Shown in pieces: positions 44,117 through 53,372 of a stretch of DNA of 63,724 nucleotides; the first letter of the stretch is position 1, and the number at the start of each line of letters is the position of its first letter. The DNA is from an uncultured Lachnospiraceae bacterium (lineage in GTDB: Bacteria; Bacillota; Clostridia; Lachnospirales; Lachnospiraceae). Under the pieces are notes generated by a model, which was not told the DNA's origin, did not search any database, and saw nothing but the letters and a program-made list of their open reading frames with translations. Location: the NCBI GenBank assembly GCA_947164865.1, contig CAMUYA010000020.1, positions 1-63,724 of the forward strand, in the 5' to 3' direction. Made by a program: the position numbers and the translations under genes.

Positions 44117-46306
44117 ATGGAGTTTAAACAGCGCCAAAAACAGGCAGACAAGCAGGAACAGGTATTTACAGAGGTAAACGAAAGCAAGTCTTTATTTGAA
44201 ACTGAGCACAAGCAGAAACATTTAGAGGAAACTGATACAGCTCAAAAAGAAGAAAAAGCTGAATTTATTTCTCAGGGATTCCGTGAATCCACAATGAATG
44301 ACGATATAGACGAGCTTGGGGGAGGAGCGCCCGAAGAGCCCCAGTATATCGGAATGGAGAAAAAGTTTATCAAAAGCCAGCAGGATGACAGTGATCGGAT
44401 GACCGCTGTCAGAGAGGCACTTGATGTTTATCATCATCCGGAACAGAACAAGATGAATAAGCAACAGGCCCTCGACTATCTGATAAAAGCCTGTGATAAG
44501 TATTCTACGGGACGTTTCCGTATTTTTAAATGGGGCAGAGGCAAGCAGCGTTTAAAGGAAGTCCTTGCGCTGCGCGACCGGGCAATGCAGGAAAAGGAAA
44601 GAGTAAAAGAAGAACTGCGTTCTGCCGGAACGCCCGAACTGATCTATAACGACGCCGTAGAAGGTGCCGAGGACAGGCGTATGAATGAAATCGCAGGTGC
44701 GAGCCTGGGTAAAAGGCTCATGGGAAAGGTTGCGGCAGTGTTCGGAGTCACTGTGATCAACGCGATAAAAGTCTTAACGCTTCAGCCCTTATGGAGGGAG
44801 AAGGTTTCCTGGAGACCGGAGACATACAAGTATCATACCGTAAAGTTTCTGGATCGCGTTTTTGGCAGACAGAAGCTTGTTGAAAAGGTAGGTGCTGACG
44901 GACAGGTTATCGAGGGAGAGTATGACACGATAACCAGACAGGAAAAATCACATTCTCTTAAGGAAAAGATAAACAGCAAAACTCTTCAGGCAGAAGAAGC
45001 CCAGATGAAATCCTATGAGGCCATGAAGGAACGTGGCGATTTTGATGATTTCGATGAAGATGAATACATGGACCATGAGTATGCAAATGAGGAGAGACTG
45101 AGAGAGACGAAACAATTGCTTCTCGAGGAATATAAGAAGGAGACAAGGAATCAGAAAGCAATAGACCATTATGAAAAGGTATTAAAAGAACAGCAGCTCA
45201 GAGCAAACAAATTTGAGGCATATATGAAGCAGTATAAGCCCCATGTAGGTTTCAGCCTGGACGACCATTTTGACATGGATGCGGAGCTGTTTAAGGCCAG
45301 ACTTGACCATGCCAGGATAAATGAAAGAGAAGTTGACAGAAATATGGGAGGTCATCTGGGGCAGCTTGCCGGACAGCAGAATAATTTCTCTGTTGCGGTA
45401 GTAACGGATTGGGTAAAGGATGAATGGCTGGCCGGAGAAAAGGTACCCGAAGAAGTTGTTGAAAAACAGATCGAGGAAGCCTATCGTATCTGTTATGGAA
45501 CGGAGATAGGAGAAAAAGAAAAAGAGAAGCTTAAGAAGGATTTCCAGAAACGCTTTGATGAATCGGTCAGAGCCAGCAAGGCATTTCAGCAGTATTATTA
45601 TTACTCTCAGGACAACATGCCCCGTTCTAAAAACGCCGGTGTTAAAACATTTAAAGAAAACAAACAAGACGATCTTTTCAGGGATCTTCTGAATGTGGTA
45701 TGCATTATGAAGGATAAAACCACGGAAGATAAGGAAAAGTATATCCGTGACATCGGTGAAGCTGAGACAAAAAGCGAGCAGGCAGGCCTTTTAAAGCCGG
45801 TAATAGAAAAAGCTTTCGAAATGAAGGACTTCTCCAAATTTGAATATAAAGATGACGAAGAGATGTTGGTAAAGTATAATCTCTATGCGGATGAGTTCAA
45901 CTACGGCTTTGTATTGAGCAAAATGACAGATCATTATATTGAACTTGGAGGAGAATTGACCAAGGAACAGCTAGATCACTGCAAAGCAGTTGCGTACACA
46001 TTACAAAGTATAAAAACCGTTATCGAAAACAGGATACATATCATCGCAAGTCCCTATTACTCTACTTTTGGCGACCAGGGACAGGAACTTATCAAGCTTG
46101 GTAAGGAAGAATACAACGAAAAATACGATGAGCGTTCCGCGGCAACAAATGAATATTTAGAGGACTATCTTGACTCAAGACAGATAGCATATAAGGAAAG
46201 CAAATCGAAAAGAGACAGTAGCGGTTACGGTGCTTTCCATGGTGATAACGGAAATGAGATGTTTAAGCTTACTCTCGAAAAGGTTAAACAGAAAGGTTTA
46301 AAGTAA
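44117..46306 (+). CDS. Large charged coiled-coil protein, unknown function (operon gene 2)
   Basis: A 729-residue hydrophilic protein without signal peptide or membrane helix. The composition is dominated by Lys, Glu, Gln and Asp, with predicted coiled coils at about 1-55 and 275-385 and charged helices to the end (TLEKVKQKGLK). Short less charged blocks (about 185-225, SLGKRLMGKVAAVFGVTVINAIKVLTLQP) might form amphipathic helices. I recognise no known domain. It starts 19 bases after gene 1 and precedes two membrane proteins, so a cytoplasmic scaffold is the simplest guess. Confidence 0.6.
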   Translation: MEFKQRQKQADKQEQVFTEVNESKSLFETEHKQKHLEETDTAQKEEKAEFISQGFRESTMNDDIDELGGGAPEEPQYIGMEKKFIKSQQDDSDRMTAVREALDVYHHPEQNKMNKQQALDYLIKACDKYSTGRFRIFKWGRGKQRLKEVLALRDRAMQEKERVKEELRSAGTPELIYNDAVEGAEDRRMNEIAGASLGKRLMGKVAAVFGVTVINAIKVLTLQPLWREKVSWRPETYKYHTVKFLDRVFGRQKLVEKVGADGQVIEGEYDTITRQEKSHSLKEKINSKTLQAEEAQMKSYEAMKERGDFDDFDEDEYMDHEYANEERLRETKQLLLEEYKKETRNQKAIDHYEKVLKEQQLRANKFEAYMKQYKPHVGFSLDDHFDMDAELFKARLDHARINEREVDRNMGGHLGQLAGQQNNFSVAVVTDWVKDEWLAGEKVPEEVVEKQIEEAYRICYGTEIGEKEKEKLKKDFQKRFDESVRASKAFQQYYYYSQDNMPRSKNAGVKTFKENKQDDLFRDLLNVVCIMKDKTTEDKEKYIRDIGEAETKSEQAGLLKPVIEKAFEMKDFSKFEYKDDEEMLVKYNLYADEFNYGFVLSKMTDHYIELGGELTKEQLDHCKAVAYTLQSIKTVIENRIHIIASPYYSTFGDQGQELIKLGKEEYNEKYDERSAATNEYLEDYLDSRQIAYKESKSKRDSSGYGAFHGDNGNEMFKLTLEKVKQKGLK

Positions 46307-46329
46307 GAGAAGAGAAATAGAGGAAAAAA

Positions 46330-47076
46330 ATGTTTGAACTTACTACGCAAAATATAGGTACTCTGCTCCTGGACGGCTCAACGATCTTCCTTTTGATCGG
46401 TGTGCTTATGCTGAGTACCATAATGAGGAAAAGAGGCCGGCAGGACGATAAGCTTTTCTTTCTGCTGGTAATTGAAAATATGGTGATCGCGGTAGCGGAT
46501 ATCATCACCTATCTGGCTGATGGGAAGGACTTTCCCGGCGCGAGATTTCTCAACATGTTCGGTGTAAGCGTCTTCTATCTTGTGATGATCATGCTGTGCA
46601 TGACCTGGGAGCAGTATGCAACGGTTCGGTTCAAACGGAGCTCAATGAAGCTTTCAAAGAGACGGAAGCTGTCATTTATCCCCGGGATCGTTATGCAGTT
46701 TATCCTGGTCGTGAATTTCTTTGTGAGTTATGTTTTCTACCGGGACGACTCAAACAGATTTAACGGGCTTGTTTTTGCCGTGGACAGGTCAAATGGTTAC
46801 CACTACGGGATATTGTTCGTTCCGATGTTTCTCGTGATGGGCTTTTATATGGTTGTCGGGTTTGTGCTTGTGGCAAAATACCGTACCGGAAGCAATAAGA
46901 CGCTGATCCCGGTATGGATTTATTTCATACCGCTTGCGGTGGGATTGATAGTGCCCTTCGTATTTGGCGGGTTATCGCTGACCAGCATCGGTATTGCGAT
47001 GTCTATGATGTTTACCCATTTAGGCAGCGCATCGGAGATCACGGAATCCGTTTCGGAAGGTGGTGAGAGCGCATGA
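46330..47076 (+). CDS. Orphan 7TM sensor-like membrane protein (operon gene 3)
   Basis: A 248-residue protein with seven predicted helices, an Arg/Lys-rich loop after helix 1 (MRKRGRQDD) and the ending GGLSLTSIGIAMSMMFTHLG. This is the layout of the membrane half of Lachnospiraceae GGDEF receptors, in which an output domain would start right after the last helix; here the protein stops after 20 more residues. So it is a sensor without output, unless it pairs with the next protein. Its last 4 bases (ATGA) overlap gene 4. Confidence 0.65.
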   Translation: MFELTTQNIGTLLLDGSTIFLLIGVLMLSTIMRKRGRQDDKLFFLLVIENMVIAVADIITYLADGKDFPGARFLNMFGVSVFYLVMIMLCMTWEQYATVRFKRSSMKLSKRRKLSFIPGIVMQFILVVNFFVSYVFYRDDSNRFNGLVFAVDRSNGYHYGILFVPMFLVMGFYMVVGFVLVAKYRTGSNKTLIPVWIYFIPLAVGLIVPFVFGGLSLTSIGIAMSMMFTHLGSASEITESVSEGGESA

Positions 47077-48104
47077 GTGATGTAGGATACGTTTCATTAT
47101 ATGTTAATACCGTGGCGATAATGCTTTGCCTTGGAGTGCATGTTCTCGTGTGGAAGTTTAAAATGAAAGACATACGGGAAAAGAGGGTATTTCTCTACCT
47201 TTTGGGTGATATTGTGGTCATGTCGCTGTTTTACATCCTTTGCACCTTCAGAGATGACGGGGTGATCCCCTGCAACAAGCTCGGTGCGATGTTTTTGGAG
47301 ACAGGTCTTGAGATGGCCATAAACATTTTTGCTTTAATATGGTTTCTCTATGTGGATTACCGTATGTTCCACAGTGTCGGCCATATTAAGAGAAATGCCG
47401 TCATTATCATGGTCCCCCTTTTGTTAGCGGTTCTGATGAACATCATCAATATACCGACAAAATTCCTGTTTGATTATGATATGTCTGAAATGCACGTAGT
47501 CGAAACATCCTTTTATGTATTTCTCGATGTGATAAGGCTTGCGTACTTTATTGTATCGATCATTATCCTGGTGATCAGGAAGAGAAAAGACGAGAGAATG
47601 AAATTCTTCTCCATCGGAGCTTTTATCATTCCGAGTGTTTTTTACGTATTTCTGTATTATTTCACACCTTTCCCGACGGTATCGCTGGGTCTTACCATTG
47701 CAGTCACGCTGCTTTATGCCGAAATGGTAAACGAAAAGTGTTATCAGGATGAAAAGACCGGTTTTTACAACATGCTGTATCTGGATTATCTCAAAAAGCG
47801 TATTGCAGAGAATAAATACGATCTGAGAAGTATTCTGATGTTTAATGTGCCGGAGAGCGAGATGGAAAAGTCATCCCCTCTTATCACAAAGCAGCTTCCG
47901 GAATTCTGCGATACGATAAGGTGCGGTAAGGACAAGCTGATCATCTTATCCCGTGTAAAGGATAAGGGACCGCTTACAATGCTCTCCGAGGATGTGAAGA
48001 TGAGCCTGGAGGAAGCGGGGATAGCGGTAGAATCGAGCTTTAAGCTGAAGAAGAAAAATGAAACAGCAGAAAGCTTTTTGGAAGACTTTATGAGGAATGC
48101 ATAA
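47073..48104 (+). CDS. 7TM protein with vestigial GGDEF-like tail (operon gene 4)
   Basis: A 343-residue protein. Residues 1-215 form seven predicted helices of the same sensor type as gene 3. After them YQDEKTGFYNMLYLDYLKKRI copies the usual start of a GGDEF domain (D.LTG.YN), but what follows (about 110 residues) is too short and contains no GGDEF or related active-site motif. It cannot be an active diguanylate cyclase as it stands; a binding or regulatory remnant is likelier. It overlaps gene 5 by one base (TAATG). Confidence 0.65.
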   Translation: MSDVGYVSLYVNTVAIMLCLGVHVLVWKFKMKDIREKRVFLYLLGDIVVMSLFYILCTFRDDGVIPCNKLGAMFLETGLEMAINIFALIWFLYVDYRMFHSVGHIKRNAVIIMVPLLLAVLMNIINIPTKFLFDYDMSEMHVVETSFYVFLDVIRLAYFIVSIIILVIRKRKDERMKFFSIGAFIIPSVFYVFLYYFTPFPTVSLGLTIAVTLLYAEMVNEKCYQDEKTGFYNMLYLDYLKKRIAENKYDLRSILMFNVPESEMEKSSPLITKQLPEFCDTIRCGKDKLIILSRVKDKGPLTMLSEDVKMSLEEAGIAVESSFKLKKKNETAESFLEDFMRNA

Positions 48105-48949
48105 TGAAGTTTACTGAGATCACTAGTGAAAATGTAGAGGAATTCTCCGCCTATATTGATGCAGATACGGCAGATGATCTTGACCGTACATTTTTCAGAA
48201 GTATCGGCGCATTGGGGGACGATGATGCCCCTGTGGGAGCCATTGTATATGAACTGAAAAACAGCGAGAACGAGGATGATACGAAAAGCCGGATCATACT
48301 GCTTGAAGGAATTGATGACGAGGTGACGGAGCAGCTTCTTGATGAATATAAAAAAGAACTGTCGGAAGATGAGGTGACGGAGAGTTACTATGAGACTTCC
48401 AACGAGACGCTGTACAAGCTCCTTTCCGACAACGGTTTTTCCGGTGAACAGGAAGAAGGAGAGGAAATCTCGGTGTCCGTTGAGGATCTCAGAAAGCTTA
48501 ACGGAGTGTTTAAGGTAAAGAGTTTTCCGGAGTATATAAAGAGCATTTCAGAGCTTTCCACACTTCAGTACAGGTCCTTCATAAAAAACTGTCTGTTCAG
48601 AGGGAAATATGGTATTCTTGAGGATCTTTCGTATCTTCCCAAGAGCTGGTTTGAGACAGAGGTTTCATCCTGCGCGGTTGTGGATGATACGGTACAGGGT
48701 ATTCTGCTCATAAGGAAGAATCCCTCGGGAAAGCTTATTGCACAGCTTTATGTTGATATCGGCCCTGACAGCAGAAGAAATCTGCTGCTTATACTAGCTT
48801 ACAGCTGCCGGAAGATAACCGAGCTTTATCCCGAAGGCACTGAAGTGATCGTCCGTCGTCACAGTGATGCCGTGAGAAAACTGACCGATAAGCTTTTGTC
48901 CGACCCTAAAGGAGATAAGGTTTACTGCGGAACGCGAAGCGAAGAATGA
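48104..48949 (+). CDS. GNAT-like protein (operon gene 5)
   Basis: A 281-residue acidic soluble protein. The C-terminal half (ILLIRKNPSGKLIAQLYVDI, then SRRNLLLILAYSCRKITELYP) aligns with the last third of gene 1, in the pattern of the second half of a double-GNAT protein. The N-terminal half (MKFTEITSENVEEFSAYI, LDRTFFRSIGAL) also looks like a GNAT opening. The acetyl-CoA loop (R/QxxGxG/A) is not clear, so activity is doubtful. Translation is coupled to gene 4 and a terminator follows 8 bases after the stop. Confidence 0.6.
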   Translation: MKFTEITSENVEEFSAYIDADTADDLDRTFFRSIGALGDDDAPVGAIVYELKNSENEDDTKSRIILLEGIDDEVTEQLLDEYKKELSEDEVTESYYETSNETLYKLLSDNGFSGEQEEGEEISVSVEDLRKLNGVFKVKSFPEYIKSISELSTLQYRSFIKNCLFRGKYGILEDLSYLPKSWFETEVSSCAVVDDTVQGILLIRKNPSGKLIAQLYVDIGPDSRRNLLLILAYSCRKITELYPEGTEVIVRRHSDAVRKLTDKLLSDPKGDKVYCGTRSEE

Positions 48950-48956
48950 ACAACAA

Positions 48957-48987
48957 CCCCGATCGTTGTAGATCGGGGTATTTTTTT
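48957..48987 (+). terminator. Terminator of the five-gene operon
   Basis: CCCCGATC-GTTGTA-GATCGGGG (48957-48978) and a T7 run. Confidence 0.92.
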
Positions 48988-48994
48988 AGAATCG

Positions 48995-49048
48995 TTAAGG
49001 TTATATTAAGGTTTGTCGATTTTATCGGAAAGGTTCAGGTATTATAAT
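48995..49048 (+). promoter_or_regulatory. Promoter with tandem 11-bp direct repeats, site 1
   Basis: TTAAGGTT occurs at 48995-49002 and 49006-49013, one helical turn (11 bp) apart. A perfect TATAAT lies at 49043-49048 without a good -35. Direct repeats with 11-bp spacing are typical binding sites of OmpR/PhoB-type regulators, and such a regulator is encoded at 50207 in the same direction. The distance to the -10 differs from that in sites 2 and 3. Confidence 0.55.
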
Positions 49049-49144
49049 CGCCTCATACAAGATGTTAATGAAGTTCGCAAACGGGTCGGATGTTACGACA
49101 TAACCGGAAGGCGGGCAGAGTAAAGAAAGGAAGAGGTAAACATT

Positions 49145-50152
49145 ATGTGGACCAGACAGGAAGTTAAAAGGAAAGGTAAGACAGCATTTTTTGCAAGTTA
49201 TTGGAAATTTGTGCTGGTAGCTCTGATAATCGGAGTGGTCAGCGGAGGAGCGGGAGGCGTAAGTTCGGGATTCAGTACCGCATCGGCCAATATGGGAAGT
49301 GCCTTCAGTAACATAGGATCAAATAAAGCTGATGATCAGGATTTTGACCTGGATGACGAACCGGATCTCAATATTGACGGAGTCGATGAGTCCGGAAGCG
49401 CTCATATAAGCATCGATGACGGAAAGATCTCCATAAACGGAGAAAATACCGACGGAGATTTTGATGTAAACATCGATAACGGTAAAGTCACCATAAACGG
49501 AACATCAGAGGACGGAGAAAAGATCGACTTTGCACTTGATCCCAGGATGAGTACGGTTGTGATAGACGGTAAAGAGATCGATATCGCAAGACCCACCGCA
49601 GCAGCAGTAGCCGGTATCGCAATCGCAGTAGCAATCGTTGTAGCGATCATTTCACTTATTGTCGGGGCATTTACCATTGCACTGGATGTTTTCGTACTTA
49701 ATCCTATTGAGTACGGAACGCAGAAGTTCCTCAGAAAGGCTCAGAACGGAAATGAGAGCCTTGGCACAGTATTCAACGGCTTTAAGGATGGATACCGCAA
49801 TATCGTAAAGGTCATGTTCTTCAGAGATCTCTTTATCTTCCTCTGGAGCCTGCTCTTCATAATCCCCGGTATTGTAAAGAGCTATGAGTACCGCATGGTT
49901 CCCTTTATTCTTTCCGAGAATCCCGGAATGAGCAAGGACGAGGCATTAAAGGCCAGCAGCAGAATGATGTACGGTCAGAAGTGGAAAACCTTCGTGCTCG
50001 ACCTTTCATTCATTGGATGGAACCTTCTTTCACTGCTTACCCTCGGAATGCTTGGAGTCTTCTATGTAGCTCCTTATGCTCATTCAACTAATGCAGCACT
50101 TTATGAGACACTTAAGTCCGAGAACGCAGAAACAGTTGTTGCCCAGAGCTAA
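49145..50152 (+). CDS. DUF975-family membrane protein with a large outside insertion
   Basis: A 335-residue protein that opens like DUF975 proteins (MWTRQEVKRKGKTAFFASYWKFVL) and has the family's later helices and the loop RDLFIFLWSLLFIIPGIVKSYEYRMVPFILSENP. Between the first and second helices (about residues 60-150) an acidic insertion is present, with repeated short strands (ISIDDGKISINGE, VNIDNGKVTINGT). It is probably folded as a small beta structure outside the cell. It may be transcribed with the two-component pair 54 bases downstream; a sensing aid is conceivable but unproven. Confidence 0.75.
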   Translation: MWTRQEVKRKGKTAFFASYWKFVLVALIIGVVSGGAGGVSSGFSTASANMGSAFSNIGSNKADDQDFDLDDEPDLNIDGVDESGSAHISIDDGKISINGENTDGDFDVNIDNGKVTINGTSEDGEKIDFALDPRMSTVVIDGKEIDIARPTAAAVAGIAIAVAIVVAIISLIVGAFTIALDVFVLNPIEYGTQKFLRKAQNGNESLGTVFNGFKDGYRNIVKVMFFRDLFIFLWSLLFIIPGIVKSYEYRMVPFILSENPGMSKDEALKASSRMMYGQKWKTFVLDLSFIGWNLLSLLTLGMLGVFYVAPYAHSTNAALYETLKSENAETVVAQS

Positions 50153-50206
50153 TGGCGGTATACTGTAAAGGTAGAGCATAAACGGAACAACATTAAGGAT
50201 AATGAT

Positions 50207-50887
50207 ATGTCATACAAAATCTTAATAGCAGATGATGAAGCGGAGATAAGGAGTCTTATAAAGCTTTATCTCGAAAATGAAGATTACAAAGTCCTCGAGG
50301 CCGGAAACGGTCTCGAGGCTTTGGAATGCTTTGAAAAGAATAAACCAGATATGTGCATTCTCGACATAATGATGCCGGGAGCCGACGGGTACACGGTACT
50401 GAAAAAGATAAGAGAAACCAGCAACATCCCGGTTATCATATTATCGGCCAAGGACGAGGATGCGGAAAAGATCCTGGGTCTTAATCTGGGGGCGGATGAT
50501 TATATCGCCAAGCCCTTTAATCCGCTGGAGATAGCTGCCAGAGTGGGATCGCAGATGCGCAGGTTCTACAAGCTGGGGGCCGGGGAGAAAAAGTCGCAGC
50601 AGCTTACCTTCGAAGATCTTGTGCTGGATGTTGACGGATGTGCCCTGAAAAAAGGCGGCGAAAAGATCGAGCTTACCACAGTCGAGTATAAGATAATGGA
50701 GCTATTTATGAGTCATCCCGGCAAGGTATTTACCAAGCAGCAGATTTATGAATATGCCTGGGGTGAAGACTTTATCGTGGCTGACAATAATATCATGGTT
50801 TCGATCAGCAAGCTCCGCACAAAGCTTTCGGATGACGCTTCTGAGTACATCAAAACCCTGAGAGGATTAGGTTACAAGCTTGGATAA
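50207..50887 (+). CDS. OmpR/PhoB-type response regulator
   Basis: A 226-residue regulator. The receiver domain has the acidic pair DD at 9-10, phosphoacceptor Asp53 in CILDIMMPG, Ser/Thr in VIILSAKD and Lys in IAKPFNP. The winged-helix output domain (about 130-226) ends YIKTLRGLGYKLG, with recognition region DNNIMVSISKLRTKL. It resembles VanR-like regulators of Firmicutes. It is followed by its kinase with an 8-base overlap. Candidate targets are the three promoters with 11-bp direct repeats in this window. Confidence 0.92.
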   Translation: MSYKILIADDEAEIRSLIKLYLENEDYKVLEAGNGLEALECFEKNKPDMCILDIMMPGADGYTVLKKIRETSNIPVIILSAKDEDAEKILGLNLGADDYIAKPFNPLEIAARVGSQMRRFYKLGAGEKKSQQLTFEDLVLDVDGCALKKGGEKIELTTVEYKIMELFMSHPGKVFTKQQIYEYAWGEDFIVADNNIMVSISKLRTKLSDDASEYIKTLRGLGYKLG

Positions 50888-52073
50888 GATAAAAACCCTT
50901 CGCGGATTTATTATCAGAAATTTCATAATCATTCTTCTTATAGTGGTTGCCGCAGAGATGGTGACCGTACTGATACTGAACAGACTGATATTCCCGCTTT
51001 TTTCACCGCTGTTGTTTGGAAGAGGGGGGATCAGATCTTATGATGTCACGACGGTGCTTGTGTTTTTTCTCTATTTACTTGTCAGGGCGGTATTGTTTAT
51101 TGTATCCCGTTTTATTCCGATAGGTATCAATCACTTTGATGAAAAGATAATCGCGAGCATCACCCTTTTTAAGGGAAATGTTCTGGCAGAGCAGTACGAT
51201 TCTAACAGTATATGGATCAAGCTTTTTTTGATCGCTCTTATCATTGCAGTGATCATGCTTATTGTTTTTCCTCCGCTGATGGCAGGGGCGATTTTTACGG
51301 GGCGGGTGGTCTCAAAGTTTTCGCTGCTTGAAAAAGAGGAAGCAGAGAGGAAAGCCCTCTATGAGCAAAAGAGAAATCTTATGATCTCGGATATAGCTCA
51401 TGATCTGAGGACTCCCATAACCACGATCTACGGATACTCTCAGGCGATACTGGATGAAAAGGCAGATCCCGATAAGGTCAGGGACTATCTTAATCTTATC
51501 AGTATGAAGTCGAAAAAGGTTGATGAGCTTATAAACCTGCTTTTTGATTACGTCAAGCTGGACAGTGAGGGATTTACCCTGCATAAGGAAAGGACGGATC
51601 TTTCGGAGCTTGCAAGGCAGGCGGGAGCCCTTCTTTATCAGGATGTGACTGATGCGGGAATGGAGCTTATCGCGCTTATTCCCGAGGAAGAGATACCGGT
51701 TGAAGCGGATAAGGTACAGTTATCGAGAGTGATAAACAATCTTATCTCCAATGCGATAAAGCATAATCCTGCCGGCACTAAAATAGGGCTGATCATTCTG
51801 GGAGACGAGAAAAAATGGTCCCTGTATGTGGCTGACAGCGGCGAGCCCATTGATGAAAAGGCCGCAGAGAATCTGTTTGAGCCTTTTGTTACGGGAGATG
51901 AATCCCGCACATCAAAAGGAGGAACAGGATTGGGGCTTTCGATAGCACACAAGATAGCCATTCTTCACGGCTTTGATCTTAAGCTGCTTCAGGGATGGTC
52001 GGTGCCCGCCGATGTAAGGCTGGAAGGGTTTACCAAATGCTTTGAGATTAGTTCGGACAATAAGAATATATAA
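50880..52073 (+). CDS. Sensor histidine kinase
   Basis: A 397-residue membrane kinase with a hydrophobic N-terminal half (helices about 10-34, 56-77 and 113-140) and a short outside part. The H-box is ISDIAHDLRTPITTIYG, the N-box RVINNLISNAIKHNP, and the G-boxes VADSGEPIDEKA and GGTGLGLSIAHKI. It starts at TTG (50880), which overlaps the regulator's stop by 8 bases; no ATG lies nearby in frame, so TTG is accepted. The C-terminus has a slight extension after the G2 box. The signal is unknown; envelope stress is usual for VanS-like kinases. Confidence 0.88.
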   Translation: MDKIKTLRGFIIRNFIIILLIVVAAEMVTVLILNRLIFPLFSPLLFGRGGIRSYDVTTVLVFFLYLLVRAVLFIVSRFIPIGINHFDEKIIASITLFKGNVLAEQYDSNSIWIKLFLIALIIAVIMLIVFPPLMAGAIFTGRVVSKFSLLEKEEAERKALYEQKRNLMISDIAHDLRTPITTIYGYSQAILDEKADPDKVRDYLNLISMKSKKVDELINLLFDYVKLDSEGFTLHKERTDLSELARQAGALLYQDVTDAGMELIALIPEEEIPVEADKVQLSRVINNLISNAIKHNPAGTKIGLIILGDEKKWSLYVADSGEPIDEKAAENLFEPFVTGDESRTSKGGTGLGLSIAHKIAILHGFDLKLLQGWSVPADVRLEGFTKCFEISSDNKNI

Positions 52074-52178
52074 TTAGATACAGATGATCAAATGCCAATG
52101 ATCAAGTGCATATGACCGAATACAGAAGATTAAAAAATCGTATAATTAGAATTGATGATAAAAGATACGAGAAGCCCG

Positions 52179-52207
52179 GATACGGGGGAAATCCCGTATC
52201 TTTTTTT
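52179..52207 (+). terminator. Terminator after the two-component pair
   Basis: GATACGGG (52179-52186) and CCCGTATC (52193-52200) followed by seven T. Confidence 0.9.
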
Positions 52208-52276
52208 GTTTACAGGAAAACTCTTCAAGTATTTCCGTAAACCATATGCTCCGCGGGGGTTAAAAAATTTTTTTTA

Positions 52277-52309
52277 TTTCAGGTTCATTTCAGGTTGACA
52301 GTTTAGGAT
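52277..52309 (+). promoter_or_regulatory. Promoter with tandem 11-bp direct repeats, site 2
   Basis: TTTCAGGTT at 52277-52285 and again at 52288-52296 (11 bp apart) overlap the -35 region of TAGGAT (52304-52309). The same arrangement, with the second repeat ending exactly 7 bases before the -10 box, is found at 57341. It heads the VTC-DUF4956-Cthe_2159 operon. Confidence 0.65.
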
Positions 52310-52419
52310 AAAGCCATAAACAAGAAAGACGTCAGGAAAAAAGAGATAAAGAAGTAAACAGAGAGAAAAAAAGATAGTTTCGAATGAAAAAGAAACAGAA
52401 CCGGATAAGGAGAAACAGC

Positions 52420-53241
52420 ATGAGCGATCAGACAATCTTTAAAAGATATGAGATCAAATATATCGTAACCCGCAGGCAGCAAGTAAAAATCCTGGAAGGG
52501 ATGAAGGCCTACATGAAAGAAGACGAGCATGGAAAGAGCATGATCCAGTCCCTTTACTACGATACGCCCGATCATATTCTTGCAAGGCGCAGCCTCGATA
52601 AGCCGATTTATAAGGAAAAGCTGAGACTGAGAAGCTACGGTATCGCAAATGACAATTCAAATGTGTTTGCGGAAATAAAAAAGAAATACGACGGTGTCGT
52701 GTACAAAAGACGCGTATCAATGAATCTCTCACAGGCAAGAGAATATCTGCCGGGCTCATTGTCAAAAGAATCAGGGAGAGCGGGATTCAACGAAAAAACC
52801 TTCAGAAACGGGCTTAAAAAAGGCAGCTCTAAAGCACAGATAGTTGATGAGATCGATTATTTCGTAAGCCTCTACAAGGGCATAAAGCCCGCAATGATGC
52901 TTCAGTACGAAAGAGATGCTTTCTACGCCAAGGATGATCATGAATTCAGGATCACTTTTGATGACAACATCAGATGGAGAGATTATGATCTGAGTCTTGA
53001 TAAGGGATTTTACGGAAACAGGCTTATCGACAGAAGATATGTGCTTATGGAGGTCAAGGTAGGAGCGGCAATGCCCGCATGGTTTGTTAAGATCCTTACG
53101 GAAAACAGGATATACAAAACATCATTTTCCAAATACGGGACAGCATATCTTATCGAAACCGGATTGGCGGACAGACTTCCGGAAAGCACGTTGGGGATCC
53201 TGGATGAGGAGAACCTGACAGGATATAAACAGTGTATCTAA
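52420..53241 (+). CDS. VTC-domain protein (polyphosphate polymerase-like)
   Basis: A 273-residue protein covering the VTC domain: KRYEIKYIVTRRQQ, SLYYDTPD, KEKLRLRSYG, VFAEIKKKYDGVVYKRR, FRITFDDNIRWRD and YVLMEVKVGAAMPAWF. This tunnel fold carries the basic and acidic residues known from the yeast Vtc4 polyphosphate polymerase; bacterial members are often next to DUF4956 membrane proteins, as here. It has no membrane segment of its own. The start at 52420 has AAGGAGA 7 bases upstream and is preferred to the ATG at 52384. Activity is inferred from the family. Confidence 0.85.
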   Translation: MSDQTIFKRYEIKYIVTRRQQVKILEGMKAYMKEDEHGKSMIQSLYYDTPDHILARRSLDKPIYKEKLRLRSYGIANDNSNVFAEIKKKYDGVVYKRRVSMNLSQAREYLPGSLSKESGRAGFNEKTFRNGLKKGSSKAQIVDEIDYFVSLYKGIKPAMMLQYERDAFYAKDDHEFRITFDDNIRWRDYDLSLDKGFYGNRLIDRRYVLMEVKVGAAMPAWFVKILTENRIYKTSFSKYGTAYLIETGLADRLPESTLGILDEENLTGYKQCI

Positions 53242-53372
53242 ATACAGCAAGACAACCACAATAAACAGCATAATAATAGCATGGCAAAAAGCTATTGTCT
53301 CTATCAGTGTATATAGCATTATTTAGAGATCAAGTATTTATTCAAGAATTTAATTCAGAAAGGAATCATAAA

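Larger units (their letters stand above)
52074..52419 (+). other. Spacer with terminator and regulated promoter
   Basis: The gap holds the terminator of the two-component pair (52179-52207) and the promoter with direct repeats (52277-52309). From 52310 to 52419 it is purine-rich leader sequence; nothing else was seen. Confidence 0.7.

Noticed and set aside
47750..48104. Active diguanylate cyclase domain
   Set aside because: Only the opening motif is present; no GGDEF-like active site and too few residues follow.
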